64,000 nt of DNA from assembly GCA_029582165.1 (NCBI GenBank), contig CM055886.1, positions 22,816,669-22,880,668 of the forward strand, given 5' to 3'. A model generated the notes under the pieces. The model searched no databases. It was not told the DNA's origin and was given only the letters and a program-made list of their open reading frames with translations. A program made the position numbers and the translations under genes. Source of the stretch: Portulaca oleracea. Lineage: Eukaryota; Streptophyta; Magnoliopsida; Caryophyllales; Portulacaceae. Numbering within the stretch: the first letter of the stretch is position 1; every line of letters starts with the position of its first letter. Below, piece by piece: positions 12,169 through 23,502 of the stretch.

Positions 12169-13229
12169 TGTTGGCCCTATTTATGATGATTTGGTCGTTT
12201 CAACTTCTCTTAACGGCTATATAATTGTAGATTCGGCCAATTCATCGATCACCATCCACCTTCATTCATTCACTCCCATTTACCATCCATCTCCATCTCT
12301 AACATCATCCATCCCTTCCTCCACAAATCCATCCACATTCATCCTTAGTTGAAGGTTGAGAGTTTATTGGAGTTCGAAGATCGATTCTTAAGAAATCCAT
12401 TGAAGTGGAGGAGCAAAAGTCCCAACCGACTACCATTCAAGCGAGGAACGATTTTTATCTCGGTTTACTTCTCTTTCTCTTAGATTTCATGCTTTTTAGA
12501 GTAGATTTTGTTATGTTTGGTGAGTTGAACATGAGTAGTGAGTAGTTTTCTTTAGTTTGGGGGATAAACCCTTGTTGATTTCTCTTATGGATTGAGTGTT
12601 GTTGGATTGAAGAAGTATGTTAATTTAGTTTGAAAGCATTTTATTTATCCTTTGATTTTGTATGTCATTGCTTTTGCTTGATCACCATTAGCATGGATTT
12701 AGATTGTTGAATGAAGTACCGAACGGAGAAATTTGATAATCGGAACCCTTAGGATTAAACTGGTTATGAAGTGAACTAGAGATAGAAGACTTTGTAATTA
12801 GGGGTCATTAGATAATTTGATCTTTAACTTAGATAAAATTGACACAATAAAGAGTCCAAGGGATCAATTTTACTAAGCAATCTGTTTCATTGCCAAAAGC
12901 TAGCTACGGAAGAATTTATGGGATTGTCGACCCTAAAATGTAACAAATTATTGACATACATGTTCAATCCACTTGTTTGATTCATAAAGTGACTTAGGTT
13001 TTATCCCCTGAACGCATCTTTCTCATATTGATTTCATCTTGTGAATTGTGTGAATATTTGATTTATTTGACCTTTTTAGTGACTAGAACTTGAATTAGTT
13101 ATTCTCAATCTAAAACCCGACCGATTTAGCAATCACCTAGGAGTCTAGTTTGGTGCGTAGTTAGCAAAGTCCCTGTGGGATCGACCTTGATACTTGCTAC
13201 ACGAGCACCCATGCACTTGCGGCCTGTCA
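12169..13229 (+). repeat. 3' LTR of element A, second part
   Basis: The LTR resumes at 'gttggccctatttatgatg' after element B and ends CCTGTCA at 13229. Its TATA-box region is at 12217-12226. With 6037-6591 it gives about 1.61 kb, equal to the 5' LTR. Bases 13230-13234 are the right copy of the ATATT duplication. Confidence 0.9.
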
Positions 13230-13234
13230 ATATT

Positions 13235-13637
13235 TAACTTTGATAAAATTGACACAATAAAGACTCCAATAGATCAATTTTACTAAGCAATCCGTTTCAT
13301 TGCCAAAAGCTCGCTACGGAAGACATTATACGATTATCGACCCTAAAATGTACCAAATTAGTGACTTACATGTTCAATCCACTTGTTTGATTCATAGAGT
13401 GACTTAGGTTTTATCCCCTGAACGATCTTCTCATATTGATTTCATCCTGTGAATTGTGTGAATATTTGTTGGTTTTGACCTTTTTAGTGATTAGAAATAG
13501 AAATAGTTATGCTCAATCAAAAACCCGATCGATTTAGCAATCAAATAGGAAGCTAGTTTGGTGTGTAGTTAGTAAAGTCCCTGTGGGATCGACCTTGATA
13601 TTTGCTACACGAGCACCCGTGCACTTGCGGCCTATCA
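13235..13637 (+). repeat. LTR of A0, right part
   Basis: This continues the LTR begun at 1-1076 and ends GGCCTATCA at 13637. It is not followed by a primer-binding site, so it is the 3' LTR of A0 (or a solo LTR). The rest of A0 would be off the left edge. The bases after it belong to element D. Confidence 0.85.
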
Positions 13638-14076
13638 TGTCTCCTTCGGTCAGAATTCTGGGCAAAAATGTAGTTTTGGGACCGTGGCTACGGTGAAACC
13701 CACCGTGGGTACGGTCTCCTTCGGCCTCTCCCCTGCACATACAAGACTCAAAAACTTGGAAAAATTGTTAAGTACTAAAATTCTACTCTCTCATTATCAA
13801 CCCTCTTTTCTTGCTCACTCAACAACTTCCAAGGACACCTTTCAACACTCAAAACCACCATGAATCACCTCATTCACAAATCTTCTTTTCACCATCAATT
13901 TTTTTCAACTTTTTTTCAGTTTTTTTTTTCTTTTTCGCAACTTTAACAAATCAAAAATGAAAATCAAAAGAAATAAAAAATGCAGAAAATAAAAGGAAAA
14001 CACTAAAGGTAGGGGAAGTAACTTGTACCTCTCCCGGGTGCTTGTTTTAGGTCCTAGCTTGACCTAATCCACTCTT
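13638..14076 (-). other. 3' flank of element D coding region
   Basis: This stretch follows the D integrase stop and contains no gene. It holds two ACGG/CCGT-type palindromes (13681-13713), similar to those in D's LTR, and a strong T-rich run at 13895-13935 (A-rich on the coding strand). It may be D's untranslated 3' region or the start of its 3' LTR. I cannot tell because the LTR would extend into the part displaced by A0. Confidence 0.5.
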
Positions 14077-15363
14077 TCACCTTTCAAAGTCGGCGAGGAA
14101 CACCACAACCGTCCCCGCATATTCCTCTCCCATGATGTATGGCTTGATCTTTGATGAGTTAACCTTGAAACATTCCCCCTTTTCATTCTTAAATTCGACA
14201 ACACCGGCGGAAAGGATCCTTACTATTTCAAAGGGTCCGGACCACCTTGATCTCAACTTCCCGGAAAATAGCTTGATCCTCGAATTGAAGATAAGGACTC
14301 TATCACCCACTTTGAACTCGCGACAATTCAATCTCTTATCGTGCCATGCTTTCATTCGCTCTTTGTAGATCCTATTATTTTCATAAGCATGACGCCGCAG
14401 CTCCTCAAGCTCCTCCAATTGAAATAGACGACTCGCCCCGGCCGCCTTGAGATCGTAATTCAATTTCTTGATCGCCCACATCGTCGTATGCTCAAGTTCT
14501 ACGGGAAAGTGGCATGCTTTCCCGTAAACTAGACGGTACGGGGTAGTCCCAATCGGCGTTTTGAAGGCGGTGCGGTATGCCCACAAGACATCGTCTAATT
14601 TCTCTGCCCAATCCTTTCGTGAGGAGCCAACCATTTTCTCCAAAATCTCCTTAATGGCACGGTTTGAAATCTCTACTTGCCCTTGCGTTTGGGGGTGATA
14701 GGGGAGTCCCCGCTTATGATTGATACCATACTTCGCCAGGAGAAACTCAAACTTCTTCTCGATAAAATGGGATCCGTTGTCGCTTATAATAACCCTTGCA
14801 ATGCCAAATCTTGGGAATACGATCTTCTTCAAAAATCTTGATACAGATTTGCCATCGCACTTCGCACAAGGAATGGCCTCAACCCATTTCGAAACATAGT
14901 CCACCGCCACTAAGATATATTGGAAACCTTTTGATGATGGAAAGGGACCCATGAAGTCCAACCCCTTTACATCGAAAACCTCTACCTCCAGGATGAAATT
15001 CAATGGTGCTTCATTCTTCGGGGAAATATTTCCAGACCTTTGGCATTTATCGCATTGCTTGACGTGAAGATGGGCATCACGAAAGAGTGTCGGCCACCAA
15101 TAGCCGGCTTGTAAAACCCTCGCTACCGTCTTTTGCGATCCACCATGACCTCTAACCGGGAACTCATGGCAATGTGTCAAAACAGATTTCACCTCGCTCT
15201 CGGGTAGGCATCTTCTGTGCATCCCGTCGTTGCACAACCGGAATAGGAATGGATCGTCCCTAAAGAAGTGTTTTACATCGTGAAAGAACCTCTTCTTTTG
15301 GTGAGGGGTCAGATTTGGAGGAATCACCTCGCTGGACAAGTAGTTTATGAGTCGGCGTACCAC
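14077..15363 (-). pseudogene. Integrase part of element D pol
   Basis: A 428-codon open stretch. The N-terminal zinc finger has His residues in the [12 protein letters not shown] region and the Cys pair CDKC. The catalytic core follows: GLDFMGPFP supplies the first Asp, SDNGSHF the second and GQVEISN the Glu, all present. The C-terminal part ([20 protein letters not shown]) is the usual Gypsy tail. The wording of these motifs fits the Athila branch. It is separated from RNase H by a frameshift near 15350, so it would not be made as part of a continuous polyprotein. Confidence 0.9.
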
Positions 15364-17870
15364 GGGTTAGAATGCTTGATGGCCATGAGTCGCTCATCCG
15401 GGGAAGAATCCACGATCGGTTGGGTATCCTCCAAGTCAACAAGGATCCTCAATAGGTGATCGGCTACTACATTCTTCGTGCCGACCTTATCGCGAATTTC
15501 CAAATCGAACTCTTGCATAAGCAAAACCCACCGAATAAGCCTCGACTTCGTTTCTTTCTTCCCCATCAAATATTTAATCGCAGCTTGATCCATGTACACC
15601 ACCACCTTGGAGAACATAAGGTACTGCCGGAATTTGTTGAGAGCAAAGATGATTGCCAAAAGCTCCTTCTCCGTGGTCGTGTAATTTCTCTGTGCACTAT
15701 CAAGCGCATGGCTTGCATAGTAGATGACTCTTGGCTTCTTCTCTATGGTTTAGGCCAAACACGCTCCCATGGCAAAATCGCTCGCATCCGCCATGATTTC
15801 GAAGGGTAATGTCCAATCCAGGGGTTGAACCACCGGAGCGGAAATCAAGGCTTGCTTTAACCTATAAAAGGACTCAAGGCATTCATCAGTAAAAAGGAAT
15901 GGGGCATCCTTACACAAGAGATCAGTTAGAGGTCGAGCAATTTTGGAAAAATCCTTGACGAACCGGCGATAAAAGCCGGCATAGCCAAGGAAGCTACGCA
16001 CCCCCTTGAAGGAAACCGGGGGTGGTAGACGCTCTATAACCTCAACTTTAGCCTTGTCTACTTCGATGTCGCTCGAAGAAATCAAATGACCCAACACAAT
16101 ACCTTCTTCCACCATGAAGTGGCATTTCTCCCAATTCAACACTAAGTCAACTTCTTCACAACAGATTAAAACTTTCTCCAAATTTAGCAAACAATCATCA
16201 AAGGTATTACCATAGACAGAAAAATCATCCATAAAGACTTCCATGCATTGTTCAATGAAACACTAAAAATCGCTATCATGCGATGTTGAAATGTTCCCGG
16301 TGCATTACACAACCCAAAAGGCATACGTCGATAAGCAAATGTACCATACGGGCAAGTGAAAGTAGTTTTTTTCTTGATGTGCGGGGTGGATTGGAATTTG
16401 GAAAAAACCCGAGTACCCATCTAGAAACAGAAATACGAGTGACCCGCCAACTTTTCCAGCATCTGGTCAATAAAGGGGAGAGGGAAATGGTCTTTCTTTG
16501 TTACTTTATTTAATTGGCGGTAATCGATGCACATCCTCCAACCGGTGACAGTTCGGGTACTAACTAGTTCATTCTTTTTATTCTCAATCACAGTCATCCC
16601 ACCCACCGTTCTTAGGTACACACTGAACGGGGCTTACCCATTCGCTATTTGCGATGGGGAAGATGATCCCAGTAGCTAACAACTTTACTACTTCCTTCTT
16701 GACCACCTCTTGCATATTAGGGTTTAATCGACGCTGGGGTTGCCTAGTTGGTTTTGCATCCTCTAACAAATCAATTGAATGCATGCATATAGAAGGGGAC
16801 AAACCTTTCAAATCCTCTATTTTATAACCTAATGCACCCCTATGCTTTCTAAGCAAATCAAGCAACTTGGACAGATCAGAATCATACAGTTTAGCATTTA
16901 CAATAACAGGACAAGACTTCTCATCATCCAAGAAAGCATATTGTAGAGAAGGGGGTAAAGGTTTAAGCTCTAAAGGAGTAGAGGATTTAGTTACAGAAGA
17001 AGACATACTCTTATAGATCGCATCTTGAATCTCCATGCACTCAATATGAGGCTCGTCAATAATAATCTCCTCATGCATGGGTGATGAATCAAGAAGGTTG
17101 GTGAAGAAGGTAATATCGGTGCCATCGGTCTCAAATTGGAAAGATTCCAATAGACAAGCTCCCAAAGGATCGTCGCAAGTAGACTCAAGTAGGTGAGATT
17201 CCTCAATATATTCATCAATGAGGACCTCCATCATATCGATAGCATAACACGAGTCCCCATACGAAGGACTTTTCAATGACCCCTCGAGGTTAAAAATGAT
17301 GCTTTCATCATCGACATTCAACGACATACTACCATGCTTCACATCAATTATCGCTCCCGCCGTAGCAAGAAACGGCCTTCCCAAAATGATGGGAATGTTG
17401 TTGTCTTCCTCCATCTCCAAAATCACAAAATCACATAGAATCACGAATCGACCCACTTGAACTGGAATGTCCTCCAATATTCCCAAAGGTCTTTGCACGG
17501 AACAGTCGGTCAATTGGAGATTAATTGTCGTAGGAGTTAGATCGTCGAGATTCAACTTCTTGCTTATAGAATGAGGCATGTCGCTTACACTAGCTCCTAA
17601 ATCACAAAGAGCGCGACCAATCCGCATATCACCGATGGTGCAAGGAATAGAAAAACTTCCGGGATCGGCTAACTTCTCCGGTGATTTGTTGTCAATAATA
17701 GCACTACAATCCGCCGTCAAGTGGATAGTAGATTTCTCTTGAATTCTCCTTTTGCTTGTGAGAAGCTCCTTCAAATGCTTCTTGAAAGATGGGACTTCGG
17801 AAATAGCATCAAGAAATGGAATGTTTACTTGAAGCTTTTTGAGCATCCCGATGAACTTTGAAAACTTCAC
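15345..17870 (-). pseudogene. Protease, reverse transcriptase and RNase H of element D, frameshifted
   Basis: The protease lies in the frame at 17870-16584 with CDLGAS as its active-site motif (DLG rather than DSG, as in Athila/Tat relatives) and IILGRPFLAT downstream. Reverse transcriptase is spread over at least three frames: CIDYRQLNK near 16540, YRRMPFGLCNAPGTFQ near 16320, FMDDFSVYG near 16230. The thumb and the start of RNase H are at 15750-16244. The rest of RNase H is at 15345-15659. At least four frame breaks and a stop (about 16600, 16421, 16240, 15750, 15660) make this inactive. Confidence 0.88.
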
Positions 17871-17876
17871 ATCGGA

Positions 17877-18266
17877 CTAGGGCTTTGCTAACCGCTCGGG
17901 AAAAGGAACCGGCGGTGAGTTCAGCTTCTCAATGATTTGGATTGGCTCTTCTTCCATCATTCTTCCCTTCCCTTTCCTTACTTTCTCCATCTCCTCTCTT
18001 TCTTTACTAGCTTCTCCCAACTCCTCCACATGAACTTCCTCATCTCCCCCACCCAAAACAAACTCACTCTCTCGTTCCTCTATCAAATCCTCTTCTTCCG
18101 TGATATCTACCACATCACCCTCTTTGTCACCCAAAACATCCTCTTCCACCATCCTAGGCCCTTCAATCTCCTTACCACTCCTCAATGTAACAACATTAAG
18201 TTGCCCCTTGGGGTTTGGTTGAGGTTGGCTAGGAAGGGATTGAGTAGGTTTAGATTGTTGTGCCAA
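17877..18266 (-). pseudogene. Gag-protease linker of element D
   Basis: This acidic, low-complexity 129-codon stretch contains LNVVTLRSGKEIEGP and ends PPVPFPERLAKP. In Athila-like elements these phrases sit between the Gag C-terminus and the protease. A single stop and short gap separate it from the protease frame at 17870. Confidence 0.75.
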
Positions 18267-18305
18267 TTGTAACTCAAGATTCTTGATGCGTGCTTGGTCC
18301 CTATC

Positions 18306-19510
18306 TTAAGCTAAGGACGTCTTATCTTGAGTTAAGGAAATCTTTTGTAGGATTTTCTCAATGGAAAATTCTTGTTGTGGTGGTTTGGACAGTTGGGAGG
18401 TTTGACCATTGTGAGGGTTTTGTTGGTACTGGCGACGCTTTTGGTTTGAGAAACCGGGGGGTGGGTTATAGTTTTGTGGAGTCTGTTTGTTGTAGGCATA
18501 ATTCCCATGAGGACGAATGTGATTTGGGTTGGAATAGGAAAGGTTATTGTTAGGATAGATAGCTTGGACTTGCTCGGCTTGATACTCCTCATACCTTTGC
18601 AAAGAATGTGGCCCTCCACAAAAATCACACACAAGAGCTCGGACATCCGGAATAATCATAGGTACCTCTTGAGCTGCCTTTACTTGCCTCGTAGTCTCTT
18701 CCAAGGCCTTCTTTTGTTACATCTCTAGAACGGCGTTCATAAGAAATTTGATAGTAGGATTGCTCTCTAAAGAAGGACCTCCATCTCTAGGACTACGGCC
18801 GCCACCCCAATGTGGAGAGTTTTGAGATAACTCATAGAGGAACACATTTGCTTCATCCGCCATCTTCTTGAGGAACATGCCCCTCGAGGCATGATCAATG
18901 GATTCACCAAAGAGCTACTCAGTCCGGAATAAAAATGATGCAATAATAGCCAATCCTCAAGATTGTGGTGTGGACACCTCCGTTGGAGACCCTTGAATCT
19001 CCCCCATGCTTCAAATAACGACTCATCGGATTCTTGTTTGAAACTCATGATGGCTTGCCTCAACCTACACGTCTCATCATTGGGGAAAAACCTTTGAAGA
19101 AAGTCGCAGCTGAGGGCATCCCATGTAGAATAGGTTCCCGGCGGACACATGTTGAGCCACAATAATGCTTTTCCCTTCAAAGTGAGAGGGAAGAACTTCA
19201 GCTTCATGTATTCGGCGGTGACTCCATTCATTTGTACGAAACCGATGCGTTGCTCGAACTTGTTGATGTGGTCGATGGTATTTTCATGTTCTCCTCCATG
19301 ATACGGAGTGTTCTCAAATATCTCCAACAAATATGGTTTCAACTCGAATGATGCGTTTGGTGGTAATGCAGGTAATATGATGGGATTGCCTCCCGTACCT
19401 GACGATGGTAAGGAATATGATGCTAAGGTACGGGGTGGATTAGGAACTATGGTTCAGTCAAATGGGAACGATGGGTGTCGGGAGATTTCGGGACGCAAAA
19501 GGTGATTAGG
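18306..19510 (-). pseudogene. Gag of element D, broken
   Basis: The Gag helical domain is at 18767-19342 with LKGKALLWLNMCPPG, TWDALSCDFLQRFFP, EAWGRFKGLQRRCPHH. It extends upstream without a start codon: PRTLASYSLPSSGTGGNP is encoded at about 19380-19430, with a TGA further out near 19465. The C-terminal part (18306-18704) has CDFCGGPHSLQRY where a zinc knuckle is expected, but the spacing is short and the last Cys is replaced by Tyr. Frame breaks lie near 18740 and 18280. Confidence 0.85.
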
Positions 19511-19554
19511 AAGAGGGTTTCGCAACCAGAAAGAAAAAGAATAGTGGAATAAAG

Positions 19555-20457
19555 TGACAACCCCGTTAAAATAAACCCACCGGATTTCCTTTTCCAAGGA
19601 TAATCCAGATTAACTTCCTATAATCCCACCACGGACCCGGAGGGTTAAAGAAACGGGACTCTCTTGTTAGCTCCTATTCACTTTCGTGAATAGAATACTA
19701 ACTATCCCAATTCCGACCTTCCAACTCAAGTGTTGGATGTATTTGGGATCTTTCGTACCCCAAATACATCCCACTTGAGGGAAGAATAGGAGTGGGAAGT
19801 TGATTCCACTACAAATTACCCCCTAAAGTTGCTAACCCAATCTAAATACACCATTCACATCCTTAGTTTCTTCCTAACCCATAAGGGTTCTAGCCTCTAA
19901 TCATCTTATCTAGCATGCTAAACATAATAATAATTTCATTCATGCTTAAAAAGAGAGTATCTAGAAATTCCAAGCAACAATAGCAACAATCAACAAATAC
20001 CAAGTAATCTTATAACAAAAACAGAGACTAAAGAGTAACTAGATGAACAAAAGAGAGTAAGAGTTAAGAAATGCTCATTAATTTGATGCAAAAGGAAGAT
20101 GCTCCAGAATAATAAGAATCCAATGCTCCAATAATAATATAAGTCTTCAAATCTTCAATAGAAATCCAGTAAAATCCAGTGCAAGAACAATAATCCAAGT
20201 ATAAACTCTCACTAATCACTAAGTAATCACTCTAATTGAAAGCTAAAATGTGATAAAAGTTCCTCTCTAAACTCTCTAGTTTGTCTAATCCCCCTAAAAT
20301 TGATCCCCCTGGCTAAAAGACCTAAAAATAATATATACAAGCTAAGTTAGTTACTCAAAACTCGTCACTTCATTAAGCAGAAAAATGCGAATCTGCAAAG
20401 GACCGTAGGTACGGTCTATGAGACCGTGGCTACGGTCCTGCGTAACTCCTGCAGATT
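19555..20457 (-). repeat. Probable 5' LTR of element D, main part
   Basis: There is no gene here. It contains a 22-bp-stem hairpin at 19725-19779, a minus-strand TATA-like run near 20328-20340, and ACGG/CCGT palindromes at 20400-20440, upstream of that TATA in the minus direction. The terminal TGAC and its partner GTCA at 24571-24574 suggest LTR ends. The missing primer-binding site leaves the inner border uncertain. Confidence 0.55.
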
Positions 20458-21457
20458 TGGAGCGTTACCGTACGCGTGGATGGGTGAAGATTAGCTTGAG
20501 TGATGATGGATGATCGATAATCAACAAGAACAAGGGCCTTGAACAATAAAGGAAGGGATATGACCTTGAGTAAGGAGAGTTCACAACTCTATGCCTAACA
20601 TCCCACCATGATTATCAAAGGTAATCCACTAAATAATCACTAAAGGAATGACTTGAATCACCACCAAACTTGATTGGATAAAGATAACAAGGTTTGAGAG
20701 AAAGCAAAGGAGGAACCCTTACAAATGCACTAGCATTACATACAAAATCCAAAACTATCAAATATTGGAAGGGAGGGGGTATTTATAGGAAATGGGGAAA
20801 ACACGCGCAGAAAAAGGGATACCGTGGGTACGGTCTAGGATACCGTGGGTATGGTCTCCTTCGGGATCAGGAGGTCGCGGGCGCGACCCATATTGTAGCA
20901 GGCGCGACGCTCCAACGGACGCAGCGGCCAATGTTCGGCAGAACAAAGGTCGCGGGTGCGACATGTAAGGTCGCGGGCGCGATGATTGGGCAGTTTTTCA
21001 GCCGAGTTCAAACGCGCATAACTTCTTCATCCGAGCTCCGTTTTAGGTCCGTAAGATATCGATGGAAAGCTCTTGGTGTGTACTTTAAGCTCCTAAAATT
21101 TGAGACCCATCGGAGTTTAATTGAAGGATTTATGACCCAAAGAGTGAAGGCATGTCCATTCCGACAACCCACGTTGACCCTTTTGCGATTATTCTTGTCG
21201 AAGGATTTCGAACCCTTTTAAAGGCCCGAAGTAAGTCCCGATGAGGACCCGTAGCTCCACTCCCATGATCCGGGTCCCATTTGAAGTGGATGCCACACCC
21301 GGGGATGACCCGAATATGCTTCCAAGGTCCCGGGTCCACCTTAAAATGCACGTCACACTCGACCTTGAAATTATGTTTCTCTTGTTTTATGAAGGGGGTG
21401 CGGGAAGGCTTGGAGACCATGGATTTTAGGGATTGAGACCCATCCCGATACGCTCCA
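20458..21457 (-). repeat. 3' LTR of element C
   Basis: The U3 part (right of the TATA at 20780-20790) carries two ACCGTGGGTACGGT-type palindromes (20820-20860) and several GTCGCGGGCGCGAC-type ones (20873-20985). The two LTR copies are alike apart from a small number of substitutions and short indels. Confidence 0.92.
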
Positions 21458-22203
21458 TACTCCCCTTCTTGAAAAAGAGTTGTCCTCAACTCTTGGGAGT
21501 TAAAATGGAGGCTCGCTCCAAGGCTCGACCATCCATTACATGAACCCTCCAATAAACCAATCATGATCACGCTATGAACTCCACCCTGCTTGAAGACATA
21601 GGAATTCTTGAAGAGGTTTGGGGGTGAAGGACAAAGGACGGAAGTATGATCATTTTGTCGAGTTAGGGAACGCTCAACCTCACAAAGGTCGCTACAAGGT
21701 AAAGACAAAGCAAGAGGTCGCTTGTTCTCCCCAAAAGCACACTCAACCCGTGTTTCGCTCGATAGGAGGTTCCTCAACTCATTTCCCACCCAGGATTTGT
21801 TTTTGTGGGTTAACGATGGTTTCAAAGGCTTGGGAAGGACACGGTGTAGGAAACACCAAATGAGGGGCATAAGAGCATCAACATAACTTCGAAATAGGGG
21901 AAGTAGCGAGGGTGTAATGGACAATGACCCAACAAACATCTGAATAGGATCCTTGAACAACCAATGACGACAAAATAACATGTATGACCCACTCAAAAAG
22001 TTCATATCACAACGACCAACATTCATATAATGATCACCGTAGGATGACACAAATGAAGAGCTCATACATATTGATCGAACTAAAATCAAGGAATCATCAA
22101 ACCCAAATTTGTCACTAGTCTCCAAATGAACACCAAGATTCTTAGCAATCCACTTCAAGCATAGAGAATCATCAAACTTCGACATCAAATAATCATCATA
22201 CAA
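21458..22203 (-). CDS. Unidentified ORF of element C, ending in the LTR
   Basis: The open frame starts at 22203 and runs through the polypurine tract into the LTR (to 21130; 357 codons). I do not recognise the protein as a whole. Two landmarks are visible: SYMLFCRHWLF near residue 73, which resembles a motif after the protease of element B (CHILFGRPWLF), and ELRTTLFQEGEYGAY at the LTR junction, which resembles the C-terminus of B's pol (SLRANSFQERENDAY). It may be a patched remnant of pol. No catalytic residues are evident. Confidence 0.45.
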
Positions 22204-22212
22204 CTTATCATG

Positions 22213-22563
22213 CTAACAAACACTCTCAAACAACCAATATCTTCCAAATAGCATATGCGATTTAATAAAAGACTCCAAAGTGCACCCATCATCGATGTTA
22301 ACTAAAGAGTTTTGGGTTACCTCTTCATTCTCGTTGGGAAGATCATAATTGACCAAGCCATGAGAGGTGTTGGTGGCAATTTCGTTGTTGCTTGGCTCCT
22401 CAAAAAGTGATGTTGAGATTATCATCGGAACTTCTTGTTGGGATTCTTCCGTAAGGATGAGAGGAAAGGCAAGATCGATGTTCTCTTCCTCATCTTGGCA
22501 TGAAGCTTCAACAACATCATTAATGGGCTCACAAGGACCAAGGGAAGCTCCCTCGTTGGCCAT
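22213..22563 (-). CDS. Unidentified acidic ORF of element C
   Basis: An acidic 116-codon frame between Gag and the next ORF, from 22563 to 22213, with the stop only 9 bases before the following ATG. Its end carries SHMLFGRYWLFE, a second copy of the SxMLFxRxWLF motif found in the next ORF. No known domain is recognised. Confidence 0.4.
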   Translation of the reverse strand: MANEGASLGPCEPINDVVEASCQDEEENIDLAFPLILTEESQQEVPMIISTSLFEEPSNNEIATNTSHGLVNYDLPNENEEVTQNSLVNIDDGCTLESFIKSHMLFGRYWLFESVC

Positions 22564-22578
22564 TAGATCGACCTTTGC

Positions 22579-23151
22579 TTACTTAATTCTTCCTTGCCCA
22601 TCAAGTGATGAAATGGGTTCATGAATAACATCACGCTTACAAGTGTTAGGCAAGAATTTTCGATCCATTAAGCGCTTTAGTCTCATCCATGAATCGATTT
22701 CCGATCGACCCTCCATAGTCCTTTGCATTCTAACAGTCGCAAACCAAAGTGATGCGGAACTAGTGAGTTTCGATCTCGCAATTTTGAAGGCTCGTTCATC
22801 ACTATACTCCTTAGTTGCAATGAATCTCTCCAAGGCTTGGACCCATTCACGATAATCATCGGGGCCGGTGTAGCCATTGAATTCCGGAAGTTTGAGCTTA
22901 ATATCATGGAATTCATCCCGTGAGGGCCTATCAACCACTTCTCGACACCGATGGCGTCGAAATGAGCCTCTATCATCGTCACTCGACTCGTAGGAGGGAG
23001 AAGTACGGATAGGGCTACGAATGGACCTCCTTCGTTCATCCCGGGGTTGTCTTTGATACTCTTGGGCGAGAGTGTCCACCCGCGTCGCAATGGCCTTAAG
23101 AGTATTTTGAATGTTCGTGAATCGACTCTCGAGACTCGGCTTAGGGGCCAT
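22579..23151 (-). CDS. Gag of element C
   Basis: A 190-codon frame from ATG 23151. Residues about 1-75 are basic and Arg/Ser-rich, and about 85-180 match a Gypsy Gag domain: LPEFNGYTGPDDYREWVQALERF, SSASLWFATV and LMDRKFLP parallel PEFDGSLNVEDYLDW, HASIWW and LQSKFLP in element B. It stops without a zinc knuckle, so it may be truncated, or the rest may be in another frame. It would provide a particle protein, with enzymes from another element. Confidence 0.8.
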   Translation of the reverse strand: MAPKPSLESRFTNIQNTLKAIATRVDTLAQEYQRQPRDERRRSIRSPIRTSPSYESSDDDRGSFRRHRCREVVDRPSRDEFHDIKLKLPEFNGYTGPDDYREWVQALERFIATKEYSDERAFKIARSKLTSSASLWFATVRMQRTMEGRSEIDSWMRLKRLMDRKFLPNTCKRDVIHEPISSLDGQGRIK

Positions 23152-23487
23152 AACAAGAGCATGGGTGAAGCACGGATTGTGTTTGGATAAATTTTGTGGA
23201 GTTTGGGGGTTCTTTGTAGTTGGCTAATGTTTAGCTAAGGGTTCTTTGTGTTTTTCTCACTCAGACATTTCATCGAACACCTTACGTGCACTATTTTCCA
23301 ACTTCTCCTCAAAGCTCCGAATGACTTCAAATCCAACAAATACAAACACAATACAATATATTCCAACACAATTTGATAGCAATGGGGTTGGGGGACACCA
23401 ATATTTGCATACAACTCACAAAACCCAACACTAGAGAACACACTAGCAAGAACAATGGAAAAACTCAAGCTAAATGAAAAAAATCAA

Positions 23488-23500
23488 AGCTCTGATACCA
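23488..23500 (-). other. Primer-binding site of element C
   Basis: TGGTATCAGAGCT on the minus strand lies two bases from the LTR at 23503. It uses initiator tRNA-Met, as element B does, unlike family A. Confidence 0.88.
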
Positions 23501-23502
23501 GA

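Larger units (their letters stand above)
1077..13229 (+). mobile_element. Element A: non-autonomous LTR retrotransposon, with element B nested in its 3' LTR
   Basis: The element consists of 5' LTR 1077-2689, internal region 2690-6036, and 3' LTR 6037-6591 plus 12174-13229 (TSD excluded; interrupted by element B at 6592-12168). LTRs are about 1.61 kb and run TGAT...ATCA. The primer-binding site at 2696-2710 has the form used by Athila/Tat-type plant Gypsy elements, and a polypurine tract ends at 6036. The 3.35-kb internal region holds one broken gag-like frame and no protease, reverse transcriptase or integrase. This is the structure of a large retrotransposon derivative that would depend on a relative for its enzymes. 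Confidence 0.9.

Noticed and set aside
14132..18728. Long plus-strand frames opposite element D (for example 14132-14368, 17937-18272, 18474-18728)
   Set aside because: Antisense shadows of clear Gag-pol coding sequence.
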